From NCBI RefSeq assembly GCF_016919005.1, contig NZ_JAFFQE010000001.1, positions 248,001 through 312,000 on the forward strand: a stretch of DNA of 64,000 nt, read 5' to 3'. This stretch comes from Desulfopila inferna. Its GTDB lineage: Bacteria > Desulfobacterota > Desulfobulbia > Desulfobulbales > Desulfocapsaceae. A program made the position numbers and the translations under genes. The notes under the pieces are model-generated. The model was given only the letters and a program-made list of their open reading frames with translations, was not told the origin of the DNA and did not search any database. Below are positions 1 to 8,982 of the stretch, in pieces. The first letter of the stretch is position 1. The number at the start of each line of letters is the position of its first letter.

Positions 1-311
1 ATATCGATCTTGAGAAAGCCATGACCATTGGGCTGTTGCCGGAAATAGATCCTTCCAAAGTAACATACCTCGGTAACGGTTCACTGCTGGGAGCCAAGAT
101 GAGCTCGTTGACCAACAGGATTCGAAAAGATGTAGTCGAGGTCACCAGGAAAATGACGAATTTCGAACTGTCGGAGACGCCTTCATACATGGATAATTAT
201 GTAGCTGCCATGTTTATCCCCCATACGGATGTCAACAAATTTCCGAAACTGAAGCAAAGGATGGAGGGCAGAAAAAGCAAATTGGAATCAATCCGGGGAA
301 TTGCCGATTGA
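1..311 (+). CDS. acsV: Reductive activator of corrinoid iron-sulfur protein (RACo/AcsV), 3' end only
   Basis: C-terminal part of an ASKHA-type ATPase that uses ATP to drive one electron onto the Co(II) corrinoid of AcsCD, rescuing it when it is oxidised. The gene runs in from the left edge; about 100 residues are visible in the frame starting at base 3. The segment with LGNGSLLGAKMS and the FPHTD-like ending (AAMFIPHTDVNKFPKL) is typical of the C-terminal DUF4445/ASKHA region of RACo. The N-terminal 2Fe-2S domain lies outside the window. Position directly before acsD is the usual order in bacterial acs operons. The call rests on the family-like C terminus plus context. Confidence 0.82.
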   Translation, partial: IDLEKAMTIGLLPEIDPSKVTYLGNGSLLGAKMSSLTNRIRKDVVEVTRKMTNFELSETPSYMDNYVAAMFIPHTDVNKFPKLKQRMEGRKSKLESIRGIAD

Positions 312-393
312 TCTTGAAGTTAAAGAGAAGGAAAGATATTGAAAAAACGAAGAACATTTTTCACATTGAATTTATTGGCGAATTAAAAAAAGG

Positions 394-455
394 GAAGGTC
401 AGAACCGATCTTATCGTTACCTTTACGTGAACGTTACATCGGCTTAGCGACCTTC
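394..455 (+). promoter_or_regulatory. Imperfect long hairpin in the acsV-acsD spacer
   Basis: The 177-base spacer before acsD holds a long interrupted stem: GAAGGTC (394-400) pairs with GACCTTC (449-455), and AACCGAT (403-409) pairs with ATCGG plus TT (438-445, one bulge). It sits about 30 bases before the acsD start. It could stabilise the 3' end of the acsV message or set the higher expression of acsD and later genes. There is no U-run after it, so it is not an ordinary intrinsic terminator. Role is inferred only. Confidence 0.35.
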
Positions 456-488
456 AGGAGACTAATTTTCACTTTTAAGGAGGCTAAA

Positions 489-2042
489 GTGGGATTTGAA
501 ATCAAGAAGGAATCCTTAACCGGAGGCATAAAGGAAATTTCCATCGGTAAGGGGGATAAAGCTATTACCGTGGGCGGAGAAACCTGTTATCCTTTTTATA
601 CATTCGAAGGGGATATGCCTAACAAACCTATAATAGCCATGGAAGTCTGGGATATGACGCCCACCGATTGGCCTGAGCCCGCTGTTGAGCCTTTTAAGGA
701 TGTTATTTCCGATCCTGCGGCCTGGGCCAAAAAATGTGTTGAAGAATATGGCGCGCAGGCCATTTGCCTACAGCTGAAATCGACCGACCCCAATGACCAG
801 AATGCAAGTCCTGCTTCTGCCGCGGAGACTGTGAAAAAGGTGCTTGAGGCCATAAGTGTCCCGCTCATCGTCTGGGGATGCACCAATCCTGCTAAAGATG
901 AAGAAGTACTTAAGGTTGTCGCAGAAGTATGCCAGGGAGAGAACTTGCTCCTCGGGCCTGTTGAAGAGAAAAATTACAAAGGAATCGGTGCAGCCGCCAT
1001 GGGATATGGACAGAGCCTGATTTCTTCATCTCCCATTGATGTCAACCTGGCTAAGCAGGTGAATATCCTGCTGGAAAACCTGGGAATGCCGATGGATCGT
1101 ATCATTGTCGATCCGACTACGGGTGGTTTGGGTTATGGCCTGGAATATACCTATTCGGTTATGGAAAGGCTCTATCTGGCCGCTATGGGGCAGGGTGATG
1201 ACAAACTGCAGTATCCGATGATCAACAACGTCGGCAATGAGGTATGGAAGTGCAAAGAAGCAAAATTGAAGGTCGATGAAGCGCCTGGTCTGGGTGATCC
1301 GGAGCGACGCGGAATTCTGATGGAGGCTGTTGCCGCCGTCACTTATCTGATGAGCGGAAGCAATATCCTGATAATGCGCCATCCCGAATCAATCAGACTT
1401 ACTAAAGAATTTATCGACGTTATGATGACAGGCGGCAACGCCATGGACTCCAAAGCTATAAATAAACGAATGGCCGATGTCGAGATCGATTTTGCCGCTC
1501 TTGCCCCCGAACTCGATTTAACCATTGAAGAAGAGGAAAAAGCAGCAGCACCGGCGAAGAAGGCTGCTCCGGTGAAAAAAGAAACTCCGGCAGCGGCCAA
1601 AGCCGAAACGCCGAAAGCAGAAGCAAAACCGGCAGCGCCAGCCAAACCTGAAGCAACCGCAAAACCGGCCGCAGATCCGGAAGCGGAAGCCAATGCCAAG
1701 GCAGACGCTGAGGCCAAAGCCAAGGTTGAAGCAGAAGCTAAGGCCAAAGCCGATGCCGAGGCAAAAGTAGCAGCTGAGGCGAAAGCCAAGGAAGATGCTG
1801 AGGCAAAAGCCCTGGCTGACAAAAAAGCCGCAGAAGACGCCAAAAAGAAAGCCGAGTCAGATGCGGCTGCCAAGCGAAAGGAAGAAGAGGCTGCTTTGCT
1901 GGCTGAAAGAAAGAAAGCTAAAGCTGCACAATCATCGGGGCAGAAGGAAAAGTCCCTTGAAGAAACCGTTACTCCCGCTGCTATCCAGTATACCCAGCAG
2001 GAAAAGATAATCCAGATGCTGAACAGATTTCATAAACGGTAG
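489..2042 (+). CDS. acsD: Corrinoid iron-sulfur protein small subunit (CODH/ACS delta) with long Ala/Lys/Glu tail
   Basis: Small subunit of the corrinoid iron-sulfur protein, which carries the methyl group between AcsE and AcsB. GTG start at 489 is set by AAGGAGG ten bases upstream. Residues 1 to about 345 form the TIM-barrel seen in AcsD/CdhD (for example IIAMEVWDMTP, LIVWGCTNP, DRIIVDPTTGGLGYGLEYTY). From about residue 347 to 496 follows a low-complexity stretch: first Ala/Pro/Lys, then near-heptad AEAKAKADAEAK-type repeats predicted to be a long charged helix like TolA domain II. The last 20 residues (about 497-517) change character and look like an amphipathic helix (QEKIIQMLNRF). Known family members end near 310-325 residues, so about 170 residues are extra. 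No frameshift is needed, so the extension is a true part of the frame. Confidence 0.93.
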   Translation: MGFEIKKESLTGGIKEISIGKGDKAITVGGETCYPFYTFEGDMPNKPIIAMEVWDMTPTDWPEPAVEPFKDVISDPAAWAKKCVEEYGAQAICLQLKSTDPNDQNASPASAAETVKKVLEAISVPLIVWGCTNPAKDEEVLKVVAEVCQGENLLLGPVEEKNYKGIGAAAMGYGQSLISSSPIDVNLAKQVNILLENLGMPMDRIIVDPTTGGLGYGLEYTYSVMERLYLAAMGQGDDKLQYPMINNVGNEVWKCKEAKLKVDEAPGLGDPERRGILMEAVAAVTYLMSGSNILIMRHPESIRLTKEFIDVMMTGGNAMDSKAINKRMADVEIDFAALAPELDLTIEEEEKAAAPAKKAAPVKKETPAAAKAETPKAEAKPAAPAKPEATAKPAADPEAEANAKADAEAKAKVEAEAKAKADAEAKVAAEAKAKEDAEAKALADKKAAEDAKKKAESDAAAKRKEEEAALLAERKKAKAAQSSGQKEKSLEETVTPAAIQYTQQEKIIQMLNRFHKR

Positions 2043-2109
2043 AGCAACGACCGTCTGAGCTGAAGTTCAGTATGAGCTATATTTGAAACAATATGAGGAG
2101 GAACCTCAA

Positions 2110-4140
2110 ATGTCAGAAGAAAAAAAAGTACCCGCTGCAAAGACACCCAAACTTGCAGATCCAATGGAAGCATCCATTGATGTAGCAACACAGGAAATGA
2201 TCAGACGTGCACAAAGGCTGGAGATCGAAACGGTTTTTGATAGAGCGGTTACCATGAAGCCATGTGCGATTGGCCTGCAGGGTATTTGTTGTAAAAACTG
2301 TGCCATGGGACCATGTCGTCTCCCTCTGCCGAAAAATGGTATAGAAGGGGAAGACACCAGAAAAGGACTTTGCGGTGCTACGGCAAATACCATTGCAGCA
2401 CGGAACTTCGTACGTATGATTGCCGCAGGGGCGGCAGCGCATTCAGACCATGGCCGCGGGGTTGCCGAAACATTTTATGCGGCGGTCACCGGGAATGCAC
2501 CCGACTATGGTATCAAAGATCCGGCAAAACTGGTGCAGATAGCGCCATACTTTGATGTTGCCACCACAGTTGAAGTTGATGGCGTTGTCAAAGACAGAGA
2601 GATTAAGGAAATCGCCCTCGCGGTTGCCGAGAAGGCAGTTGCCGAATGGGGCAAGCCGGAAGGAACCTTGAGGTATCTCAAAAGGGCACCGCAGCCTCTC
2701 CAGGACAAGTGGGAAAAAGAAGGGGTTAGGCCTCGCAACGTTGACCGGGAAATCGTTGACATCATGCATCGTACCCATATGGGAGTTGACCAGGACTACA
2801 AAAACCTTATGAAGCAGGGCACTCGCTGCTCGCTCGCTGATGGCTGGGGTGGTTCCATGATCGGTACCGATCTTCAGGACGTCATGTTCGGATCTCCTTC
2901 GCCGCTGCAGTCAGAGGCCAATCTCGGTATCATGAAAGAAGACCATGTCAATATCATCGTTCATGGCCATGAACCTCTGCTCTCCGAGATGATAGTCGCC
3001 GCCGCTCAGTCACAGGAAATGATTGATTATGCCAAGGAGCAGGGAGCCAAAGGAATCCAGCTCGGCGGCATCTGCTGTACGGCAAATGAGCTTTTACAGC
3101 GTCACGGTGTACCACCTGCGGGAACATTTCTCCAGCAGGAACTCGCTATCATAACAGGAGCCTGTGATGCCATGGTCGTCGATGTCCAGTGCGTCTTCCA
3201 GAATCTCGCCAATGTTGCCAAATGTTTTCATACCAAACTTATCACCACCCATCCTATTGCCAAGATGGAGCAGGAAAACGTCATTCATATCGAATTTGAC
3301 GAGCATTATGCCATGCAGGATGCCAAGCGTATCGTCAAGATGGCAATCGACAACTTTAACAACCGTGGAGCAGATGTCATGATTCCTCAGCACAAAACCA
3401 CGCAGATTGCCGGTTTTGGTGTTGAGTCAATCCAGTATCATCTTGGCGGCTCATTCCGTGGTGATTATTTCACCTTGAACGACAACATCATTAACGGCCG
3501 CATCCGCGGTATTGCCGGTGTAGTCGGCTGTAACAACGCCAGAACCAAACATAATGAAGAGCACATTACTCTGATAAAAGAACTGATAAAGAACGATGTT
3601 ATCGTTCTTACCACAGGATGCAGTGCAATAGCCGCGGGTATGCATGGCCTTCTGACTCCGGGTGCCGCAGCAGTTCATTGCGGACCAGGTCTTGCCGAGG
3701 TATGCGAAACCGTAGGTATTCCTCCTGTTCTCCATCTGGGATCCTGTGTTGATAACAGCAGGATTTTGCTTGCCGCGACGGAAGTTGTCAACGCGGGCGG
3801 TCTCGGAAAAGACATTTGCGACCTACCCGCAGCAGGAAGTGCACCGGAGTGGATGAGCGAGAAGGCTATCTCCATCGGACAATATTTTGTCGCTTCCGGC
3901 GTATATACGGTCTTTGGTTATCATATGCCTGTAGAAGGTGCGCCGGAATTCAAGAATCATCTCTATAATGATATGGAGAAGATCTATGGTGGTAAATGGG
4001 ATTGTGAACCGGACCCGATCAAGCATGCCCATAAAATGATTGCCCATATCGACAAAAAGCGAGCTGAGCTTGGTATCGACAAGGCACGTGAAAGGGTTCT
4101 CATGGATATGGCTGACAGACAAGCCCTTGGAATGGAATAA
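2110..4140 (+). CDS. cooS: Carbon monoxide dehydrogenase catalytic subunit (ACS-associated)
   Basis: Ni-Fe CO dehydrogenase (AcsA/CooS, 676 residues) interconverting CO2 and CO for AcsB. The start is ATG 2110, not the TTG at 2083, because GAGGAGGA lies seven bases before 2110. The N-terminal Cys-rich segment (CAIGLQGICCKNCAMGPC) carries D- and B-cluster ligands. C-cluster ligands are all visible: VHGHEP, GGICCTANEL, DVQCVFQNL, GVVGCNNAR, TTGCSAIAAG, LGSCVDNSR, and the catalytic Lys in PEWMSEKA. Lying between acsD and acsB marks this copy as the subunit that works with acetyl-CoA synthase. A second copy lies at 10532-12490. Confidence 0.97.
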   Translation: MSEEKKVPAAKTPKLADPMEASIDVATQEMIRRAQRLEIETVFDRAVTMKPCAIGLQGICCKNCAMGPCRLPLPKNGIEGEDTRKGLCGATANTIAARNFVRMIAAGAAAHSDHGRGVAETFYAAVTGNAPDYGIKDPAKLVQIAPYFDVATTVEVDGVVKDREIKEIALAVAEKAVAEWGKPEGTLRYLKRAPQPLQDKWEKEGVRPRNVDREIVDIMHRTHMGVDQDYKNLMKQGTRCSLADGWGGSMIGTDLQDVMFGSPSPLQSEANLGIMKEDHVNIIVHGHEPLLSEMIVAAAQSQEMIDYAKEQGAKGIQLGGICCTANELLQRHGVPPAGTFLQQELAIITGACDAMVVDVQCVFQNLANVAKCFHTKLITTHPIAKMEQENVIHIEFDEHYAMQDAKRIVKMAIDNFNNRGADVMIPQHKTTQIAGFGVESIQYHLGGSFRGDYFTLNDNIINGRIRGIAGVVGCNNARTKHNEEHITLIKELIKNDVIVLTTGCSAIAAGMHGLLTPGAAAVHCGPGLAEVCETVGIPPVLHLGSCVDNSRILLAATEVVNAGGLGKDICDLPAAGSAPEWMSEKAISIGQYFVASGVYTVFGYHMPVEGAPEFKNHLYNDMEKIYGGKWDCEPDPIKHAHKMIAHIDKKRAELGIDKARERVLMDMADRQALGME

Positions 4141-4193
4141 TATTTCAGCCTGGTTGTGTTAATGAAAATAAATCCTCAAAGAAGGAGGAAAGC

Positions 4194-6407
4194 ATGTCTA
4201 GATTAGTAGCGTTCGCAGCAATACAGGGCGGCTATAAGGTTGTCTCGCAGGTGGAAGGTGAACTTGAAAGAGCCTTGCAGTCATATGATGCCAGTACACC
4301 AATTGGCTTTCCCAATACAGCGTATTATCTGCCGGTAATTTATTCTCTTACCGGCATGAAATGTGAGACCCTTGAAGATTTGAAGAAGCCCATGGAGTTT
4401 GCGCGCGGCCTGCTGCCGCCGCATATGAAAGGACAAAACCATCTACCCTATCTCGGACCGCTTCTTGATGCCGGTATGGCCGGTATTTTTGCCTATGAAG
4501 TCAAAGAGGCAATTCGGATTCTCAAGGAACCTGATTTCTATATATCTCAAGAAGATCCCGATATCGAAGCGGGAAAAATCTGGGTAGGGCCTGCAGATGA
4601 TACTATTTTGCGAAAACGTGGTGTCGAATTTGTTGATGGTTCCGCACCGGGTTTTGCAGCTATCGTCGGTGCTGCCCCTAATGCTGAAATCGCAAAAATG
4701 ATCGTTGAAGATTACCAGCGTAAGAGTCTCTATATTTTCTGTGCTGCCAATCATTATGGCAAGACGGTTATTGAGCAATGTCTTGAGGCCGGTATGCAGG
4801 TAGGCTGGAATACCCGTATCGTACCTTTTGGACCAGACATTTCCTCTGCGGTTTTTGCCCTTGGTTTTGCCAACCGTGCTGCTATGGCGTTTGGTGGAGT
4901 TCAGCCGGGTGATTATCGCAAGATGCTGCTTTACAACAAAAACAGGATATTTGCCTTTGTCAATGCTCTCGGCGATATCGGTACCGAATGGGCTGTTGCC
5001 GCAGCAGGTTGCGTTAACTGGGGCTTTCCTACGCTTGCAGACACCGATATTCCAGAGATTCTACCTACCGGCATCTGCACATATGAACACGTTGTCGCCA
5101 ATGTTCCTCATGATGAAATCTGCCAAAAATCGGTTGAGGTACGCGGTCTCAAGATCAATGTTACTGAGATCGATATTCCCTGCGCATTCGGACCTGCTTT
5201 TGAAGGCGAGAGAGTACGTGGAGCCGATCTGCACTGCCAGATGGGCGGGGGCAAGACTCAATGTACCGAGTTGGTAAAAAAGGCCGAGATGGGTGAAATT
5301 GAAGACGGTAAAGTCAATATTGTCGGCAAAGATATAGGCGATCTTAAAGAAGGCGATACCCTGCCGCTGGGCATTTTTATCCAGATAGCCGGACGTGAAT
5401 TCCAGGATGATTTTGAACCGATCCTGGAGCGCCAGATTCATCATCTGATCAATTATATTCAGGGCATCATGCATATTGGACAGCGTGATATCTCCTGGGT
5501 CCGGGTTGGTAAGGCAGCGGTCGATAAAGGTTTCACCCTGAAAGATCTCGGTGTTGTTCTGCACGCAAAATTCCACCAGGATTTCCAGAAGATAGTCGAC
5601 AAAGTTCAAGTAACACTTTACACTAACAAAGAGGATGTGGATAAACTTACCGAAACTGCCAGGGCTGAGTATAAGATGCGTGACGAGCGCGTTGACACCA
5701 TGACAGATGAACAAGTGGAAACATTTTACTCATGCACCCTTTGTCAGTCATTTGCTCCTGCTCATGTCTGCACCGTAAGTCCTGAAAGAACAGGTCTTTG
5801 CGGCGCCTACAACTGGATGGACTGTAAGGCTTCTTTCGAGATTAATCCAACAGGCCCTAACCAGCCTATCGAGAAAGGAAAGGTTCTCGATCCTGTGCTT
5901 GGACGTTTTGAAGGGGTTGATAAGTTTATTAAATCGGCCTCTAAAGGCGCTGTTGAAACCTATAACTTTTACTCACTGGTCAATGCACCGATGACCACCT
6001 GTGGTTGCTGTGAGTGTATCGCCGCCATGCTGCCCAGCTGTAACGGTGTCATGACAGTAGGACGCGACTATTCAGGAGAGACTCCTTCCGGAATGAAATT
6101 TACCACCCTTGCCGGCGTGATGGGTGGCGGTGCATCTTCTCCGGGTTTTGTCGGTCATTCCAAATTCAACATTACTCAGAAAAAATTCATCCTTGGCGAT
6201 GGCGGGCTTCTGAGAATGGTGTGGATGCCGAAGATTCTCAAAGATGAGATCCGGGATCGTCTCAATGCACGCGGTGAACAAATGGGTGTGAAGAACTTCG
6301 CTGATATGATCGCCGATGAGACCATTGGTATTACCGAAGATGAGATTCTACCATTCCTTCAGGAGAAAAATCATCCTGCGCTCAGCATGGACCCACTCAT
6401 TGGCTAA
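4194..6407 (+). CDS. acsB: Acetyl-CoA synthase (CODH/ACS alpha subunit)
   Basis: Joins CO (from CooS), a methyl group (from AcsCD) and CoA to make acetyl-CoA, or runs in reverse during acetate oxidation. 737 residues, matching bacterial AcsB with its extra N-terminal domain that docks CODH. A-cluster ligands are present: the Cys group in FYSCTLCQSFAPAHVCTVSPERTGLCG region (about residues 507-530) and the CGC motif (MTTCGCCECI, about 602-606) that binds the distal nickel. A strong AAGGAGG precedes ATG 4194; the gap to cooS is only 53 bases, so they are co-translated from one transcript. No missing ligand seen. Confidence 0.97.
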   Translation: MSRLVAFAAIQGGYKVVSQVEGELERALQSYDASTPIGFPNTAYYLPVIYSLTGMKCETLEDLKKPMEFARGLLPPHMKGQNHLPYLGPLLDAGMAGIFAYEVKEAIRILKEPDFYISQEDPDIEAGKIWVGPADDTILRKRGVEFVDGSAPGFAAIVGAAPNAEIAKMIVEDYQRKSLYIFCAANHYGKTVIEQCLEAGMQVGWNTRIVPFGPDISSAVFALGFANRAAMAFGGVQPGDYRKMLLYNKNRIFAFVNALGDIGTEWAVAAAGCVNWGFPTLADTDIPEILPTGICTYEHVVANVPHDEICQKSVEVRGLKINVTEIDIPCAFGPAFEGERVRGADLHCQMGGGKTQCTELVKKAEMGEIEDGKVNIVGKDIGDLKEGDTLPLGIFIQIAGREFQDDFEPILERQIHHLINYIQGIMHIGQRDISWVRVGKAAVDKGFTLKDLGVVLHAKFHQDFQKIVDKVQVTLYTNKEDVDKLTETARAEYKMRDERVDTMTDEQVETFYSCTLCQSFAPAHVCTVSPERTGLCGAYNWMDCKASFEINPTGPNQPIEKGKVLDPVLGRFEGVDKFIKSASKGAVETYNFYSLVNAPMTTCGCCECIAAMLPSCNGVMTVGRDYSGETPSGMKFTTLAGVMGGGASSPGFVGHSKFNITQKKFILGDGGLLRMVWMPKILKDEIRDRLNARGEQMGVKNFADMIADETIGITEDEILPFLQEKNHPALSMDPLIG

Positions 6408-6420
6408 GATAATCTAACGC

Positions 6421-6444
6421 AGGGGGCGGTTTTTGCCGCCCCCT
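6421..6444 (+). promoter_or_regulatory. GC-rich hairpin between acsB and acsC
   Basis: AGGGGGCGG (6421-6429) pairs perfectly with CCGCCCCCT (6436-6444) around a six-base loop, 13 bases after the acsB stop. No U-run follows (GATTGTATAAC), so it is unlikely to stop transcription completely. It may act as a 3' stabiliser or processing site that sets the AcsB:AcsC ratio. Confidence 0.55.
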
Positions 6445-6471
6445 GATTGTATAACAGAGGAGACAAATACA

Positions 6472-7815
6472 ATGGCGTTAACTGGTATTCAAATATTCAA
6501 ACTCCTGCCTAAAACTAATTGCAAGGAGTGTGGGGTTCCGACCTGTCTTGCTTTTGCTATGAATCTTGCTTCCGGCAAGGCCGAGCTTGATGCTTGTCCT
6601 TATGTATCCGATGAGGCACGCGCTCAATTAGCTGAAGCTTCCGCACCACCAATTCGACCGGTTTCCATCGGCAAGGGCGTCAGGAAAACGAAAGCCGGCG
6701 GCGAAACCGTTATGTATCGACACGAGAAAACCTTTTTTAATCCTACACTCTTTGCCGGTATCATCACTTCCGATACTCCCGAAGCTGATGTGGATGCAAA
6801 AGTCGCTGCCTGGAATGCCCTGCAGTATGAGCGGGTTGGACTTAACCTGCGCCCTGAGCTTGTTGCCTTAAAAGATGTTAACGGTGACAAAGTCGCCTTT
6901 GCCACACTGGCCAAGAACATCTCCGAAAAATCTGAATTCAATCTGATTTTGATGAGTGAAGATGCCGATGTCATCTCAGCTGCAGTTGAGACTGCCGGGT
7001 TCAAACGACCTCTAATTTACGCGGCAACCGATGCCACAGTTGATGCCTTCGGCAAGATTGCTTTGGATAATAATCTGCCTCTGGCGGTGAAAGCCGATTC
7101 AATCGATGGTATTGCCGCTTTGACCGATAAACTGGTGGGAATGGGAGTTAAGGACCTGGTAATAGATACCGGCAGCAGAGACCTCAAGCAGGCTCTGGAA
7201 GATCAGGTCGCCCTGAGGAGGGCCGCGCTCAAGGACCTGAATCGTTCCCTGGGCTTTCCAACCATAACATTTCCTGGCGAAATGACTTCCAATGGCGACA
7301 TGGAAGCCTTGATCGCAGCGATGTTTGTGGCCAAATACGGCGGCATCGTGGTTCTTTCCGATTTATCTACGGAAGTGATATTCCCACTGCTTTTGGAGAG
7401 ACTCAATATCTTTACCGATCCCCAACGACCCATGACCGTAACGGAAGGCATTTTCGAAATAGGCACTCCCGATGAAAATTCACCTGTTCTGGTTACCACA
7501 AACTTTGCCCTTACCTATTTTATCGTTTCCGGTGAAATTGAAGCAAGTAAGGTTTCTGCCTATCTGCTTATCAAGGACTCCGAAGGTCTTTCCGTTTTGA
7601 CAGCCTGGGCTGCAGGGAAGTTCGGCGGCGATGATGTCGGTATGTTCGTTAAGAAGAGCGGCATCATGGATAAAGTCAAACATAATGAACTGATAATACC
7701 TGGTTATGCCGCTGCCATAGCCGGTGATGTTGAAGAGGAATTGCCGGGCTGGACCATTACGGTAGGTCCTCGCGAAGCCGCACATTTACCTGGTTTCCTG
7801 AAAGCTCGCGTGTAA
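6472..7815 (+). CDS. acsC: Corrinoid iron-sulfur protein large subunit (CODH/ACS gamma)
   Basis: Large subunit of the corrinoid iron-sulfur protein (447 residues from ATG 6472; GAGGAG ten bases upstream decides this start over the upstream in-frame codon at 6433). The N-terminal 4Fe-4S domain is clear: FKLLPKTNCKECGVPTC followed by LDACPY gives the CX2CX4CX16C ligand set. The middle is a TIM barrel that pairs with AcsD, and the C-terminal part (about 320-447, TVTEGIFEIG onward) is the cobamide-binding domain. Partner of AcsD, methylated by AcsE and demethylated by AcsB. Confidence 0.96.
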   Translation: MALTGIQIFKLLPKTNCKECGVPTCLAFAMNLASGKAELDACPYVSDEARAQLAEASAPPIRPVSIGKGVRKTKAGGETVMYRHEKTFFNPTLFAGIITSDTPEADVDAKVAAWNALQYERVGLNLRPELVALKDVNGDKVAFATLAKNISEKSEFNLILMSEDADVISAAVETAGFKRPLIYAATDATVDAFGKIALDNNLPLAVKADSIDGIAALTDKLVGMGVKDLVIDTGSRDLKQALEDQVALRRAALKDLNRSLGFPTITFPGEMTSNGDMEALIAAMFVAKYGGIVVLSDLSTEVIFPLLLERLNIFTDPQRPMTVTEGIFEIGTPDENSPVLVTTNFALTYFIVSGEIEASKVSAYLLIKDSEGLSVLTAWAAGKFGGDDVGMFVKKSGIMDKVKHNELIIPGYAAAIAGDVEEELPGWTITVGPREAAHLPGFLKARV

Positions 7816-7842
7816 CTTTTATAAATTTACGGAGGAAGGATC

Positions 7843-8736
7843 ATGATTTTATTTGGAGAAAGCTTGAATGTCATTTCCAAGGTTATAGGGAGGGCATACA
7901 AGGAGCGCGACCCCAAACCAATTCAGGAAGAAGTTCAGGATCAGCTTGACAAGCGGATGGACTACATCGATATCAATCTGGGACCAGCCAAGAAAGACGG
8001 TCACGAATTGATGCCCTGGGTTTGTCAGGTAGTTCAGGAAGTTGCAGGCGATGTGCCGCTTCTTCTGGATACATCAAATATCGCAGCAATTGAAGAAGGC
8101 CTGAAGGTACTCAAGCCGGCAAGAAAGCCGCATATCATCAATTCAATTATGGCACGCCCGGAGCGGTATGAAGTTATGTTGCCCATGGCTGCCAAATATG
8201 ATGCTGATTTTGTCGCCTTAATGTGGGGACCGGACGGACTGCCCAGAGATGAAAATGAACGTGCGGCACTGTGTGTTGAGCTGGTTTATGCAGCCAATGA
8301 AGCTGGTATCCCGAATGAAAAAATCTGGGTGGATGGCATTGTCACACCTGTTAATATTCAGCAGCAGCAATGTGTCAGCCTGCTGAACTTTCAGATGATG
8401 CTCGAAGATATCGCACCCGGAGCCATGAGCACTTGTGGGCTTTCCAATATTTCCAATGGACCTCCCGTCGAGTTGCGTCCCATACTCAACACTACCTATA
8501 TGGTAATGCTTGATAGATACGGCATGAAGTCGGTGATCTCCGATCCCCTGGATACTAATCTTACCGCGGTTGCCAAGGGTGAGCGTCCGGAAATTGTCGA
8601 AGTCATTCATCAGGCAATGGACGGCACCGCACCTGATTTGAGTACGCTCGATAAAGAACTTGCGGACTATGTAAAAACAGTTCGGGTTATCACCGGTGAG
8701 TCACTGTTCTCGGATTCTTATCTGGATCTTATGTAA
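7843..8736 (+). CDS. acsE: Methyltetrahydrofolate:corrinoid/iron-sulfur protein methyltransferase
   Basis: Moves the N5-methyl of methyl-tetrahydrofolate onto the cobalt of AcsCD. 297 residues, a single pterin-binding TIM barrel without a cobalamin domain, as in acetogen AcsE/MeTr. Typical segments: MILFGESLNVI at the N terminus, DYIDINLGPAKKDG (pterin-binding Asp/Asn region), PLLLDTSN, and STCGLSNISNG. GGAGGA lies nine bases before the ATG, and the acsC stop is 27 bases upstream. It is the last gene before a strong terminator, so it closes the main acs transcript. Confidence 0.96.
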   Translation: MILFGESLNVISKVIGRAYKERDPKPIQEEVQDQLDKRMDYIDINLGPAKKDGHELMPWVCQVVQEVAGDVPLLLDTSNIAAIEEGLKVLKPARKPHIINSIMARPERYEVMLPMAAKYDADFVALMWGPDGLPRDENERAALCVELVYAANEAGIPNEKIWVDGIVTPVNIQQQQCVSLLNFQMMLEDIAPGAMSTCGLSNISNGPPVELRPILNTTYMVMLDRYGMKSVISDPLDTNLTAVAKGERPEIVEVIHQAMDGTAPDLSTLDKELADYVKTVRVITGESLFSDSYLDLM

Positions 8737-8758
8737 AACAACAGTGTTCTGTTAAAAA

Positions 8759-8788
8759 GGCCTCATCCTGCTGGATGAGGCCTTTTTT
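8759..8788 (+). terminator. Rho-independent terminator after acsE
   Basis: GGCCTCATCC (8759-8768) and GGATGAGGCC (8773-8782) form a perfect ten-pair stem with a TGCT loop, followed by six T. It ends the acs operon; cooC and its small neighbour must have their own promoter or depend on read-through. Confidence 0.95.
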
Positions 8789-8982
8789 ATTTGATTGAAC
8801 TCGTGTGTTTATCATTTCAGACTATTGTAATTTATCCCAGTATGTTTATTACTTTTGATACGTTTAGCCGAGATGCATCCAGTATTTTAATGCATACGAA
8901 AAGTACTTCCAGGGGTACTGAAATGAGTGGCAGTTCATCGGGAAGGCATCAAAAAACATCTTGCTTATATTAGAGGTTAGTC

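Noticed and set aside
1343-1873. 176-codon Ala/Ser-rich frame antisense to the acsD tail
   Set aside because: Mirror of the repetitive Ala/Lys/Glu codons; no SD, low complexity only.
8791-8973. 60-codon frame after the acsE terminator
   Set aside because: Starts in the terminator T-run, no SD, no coding character.
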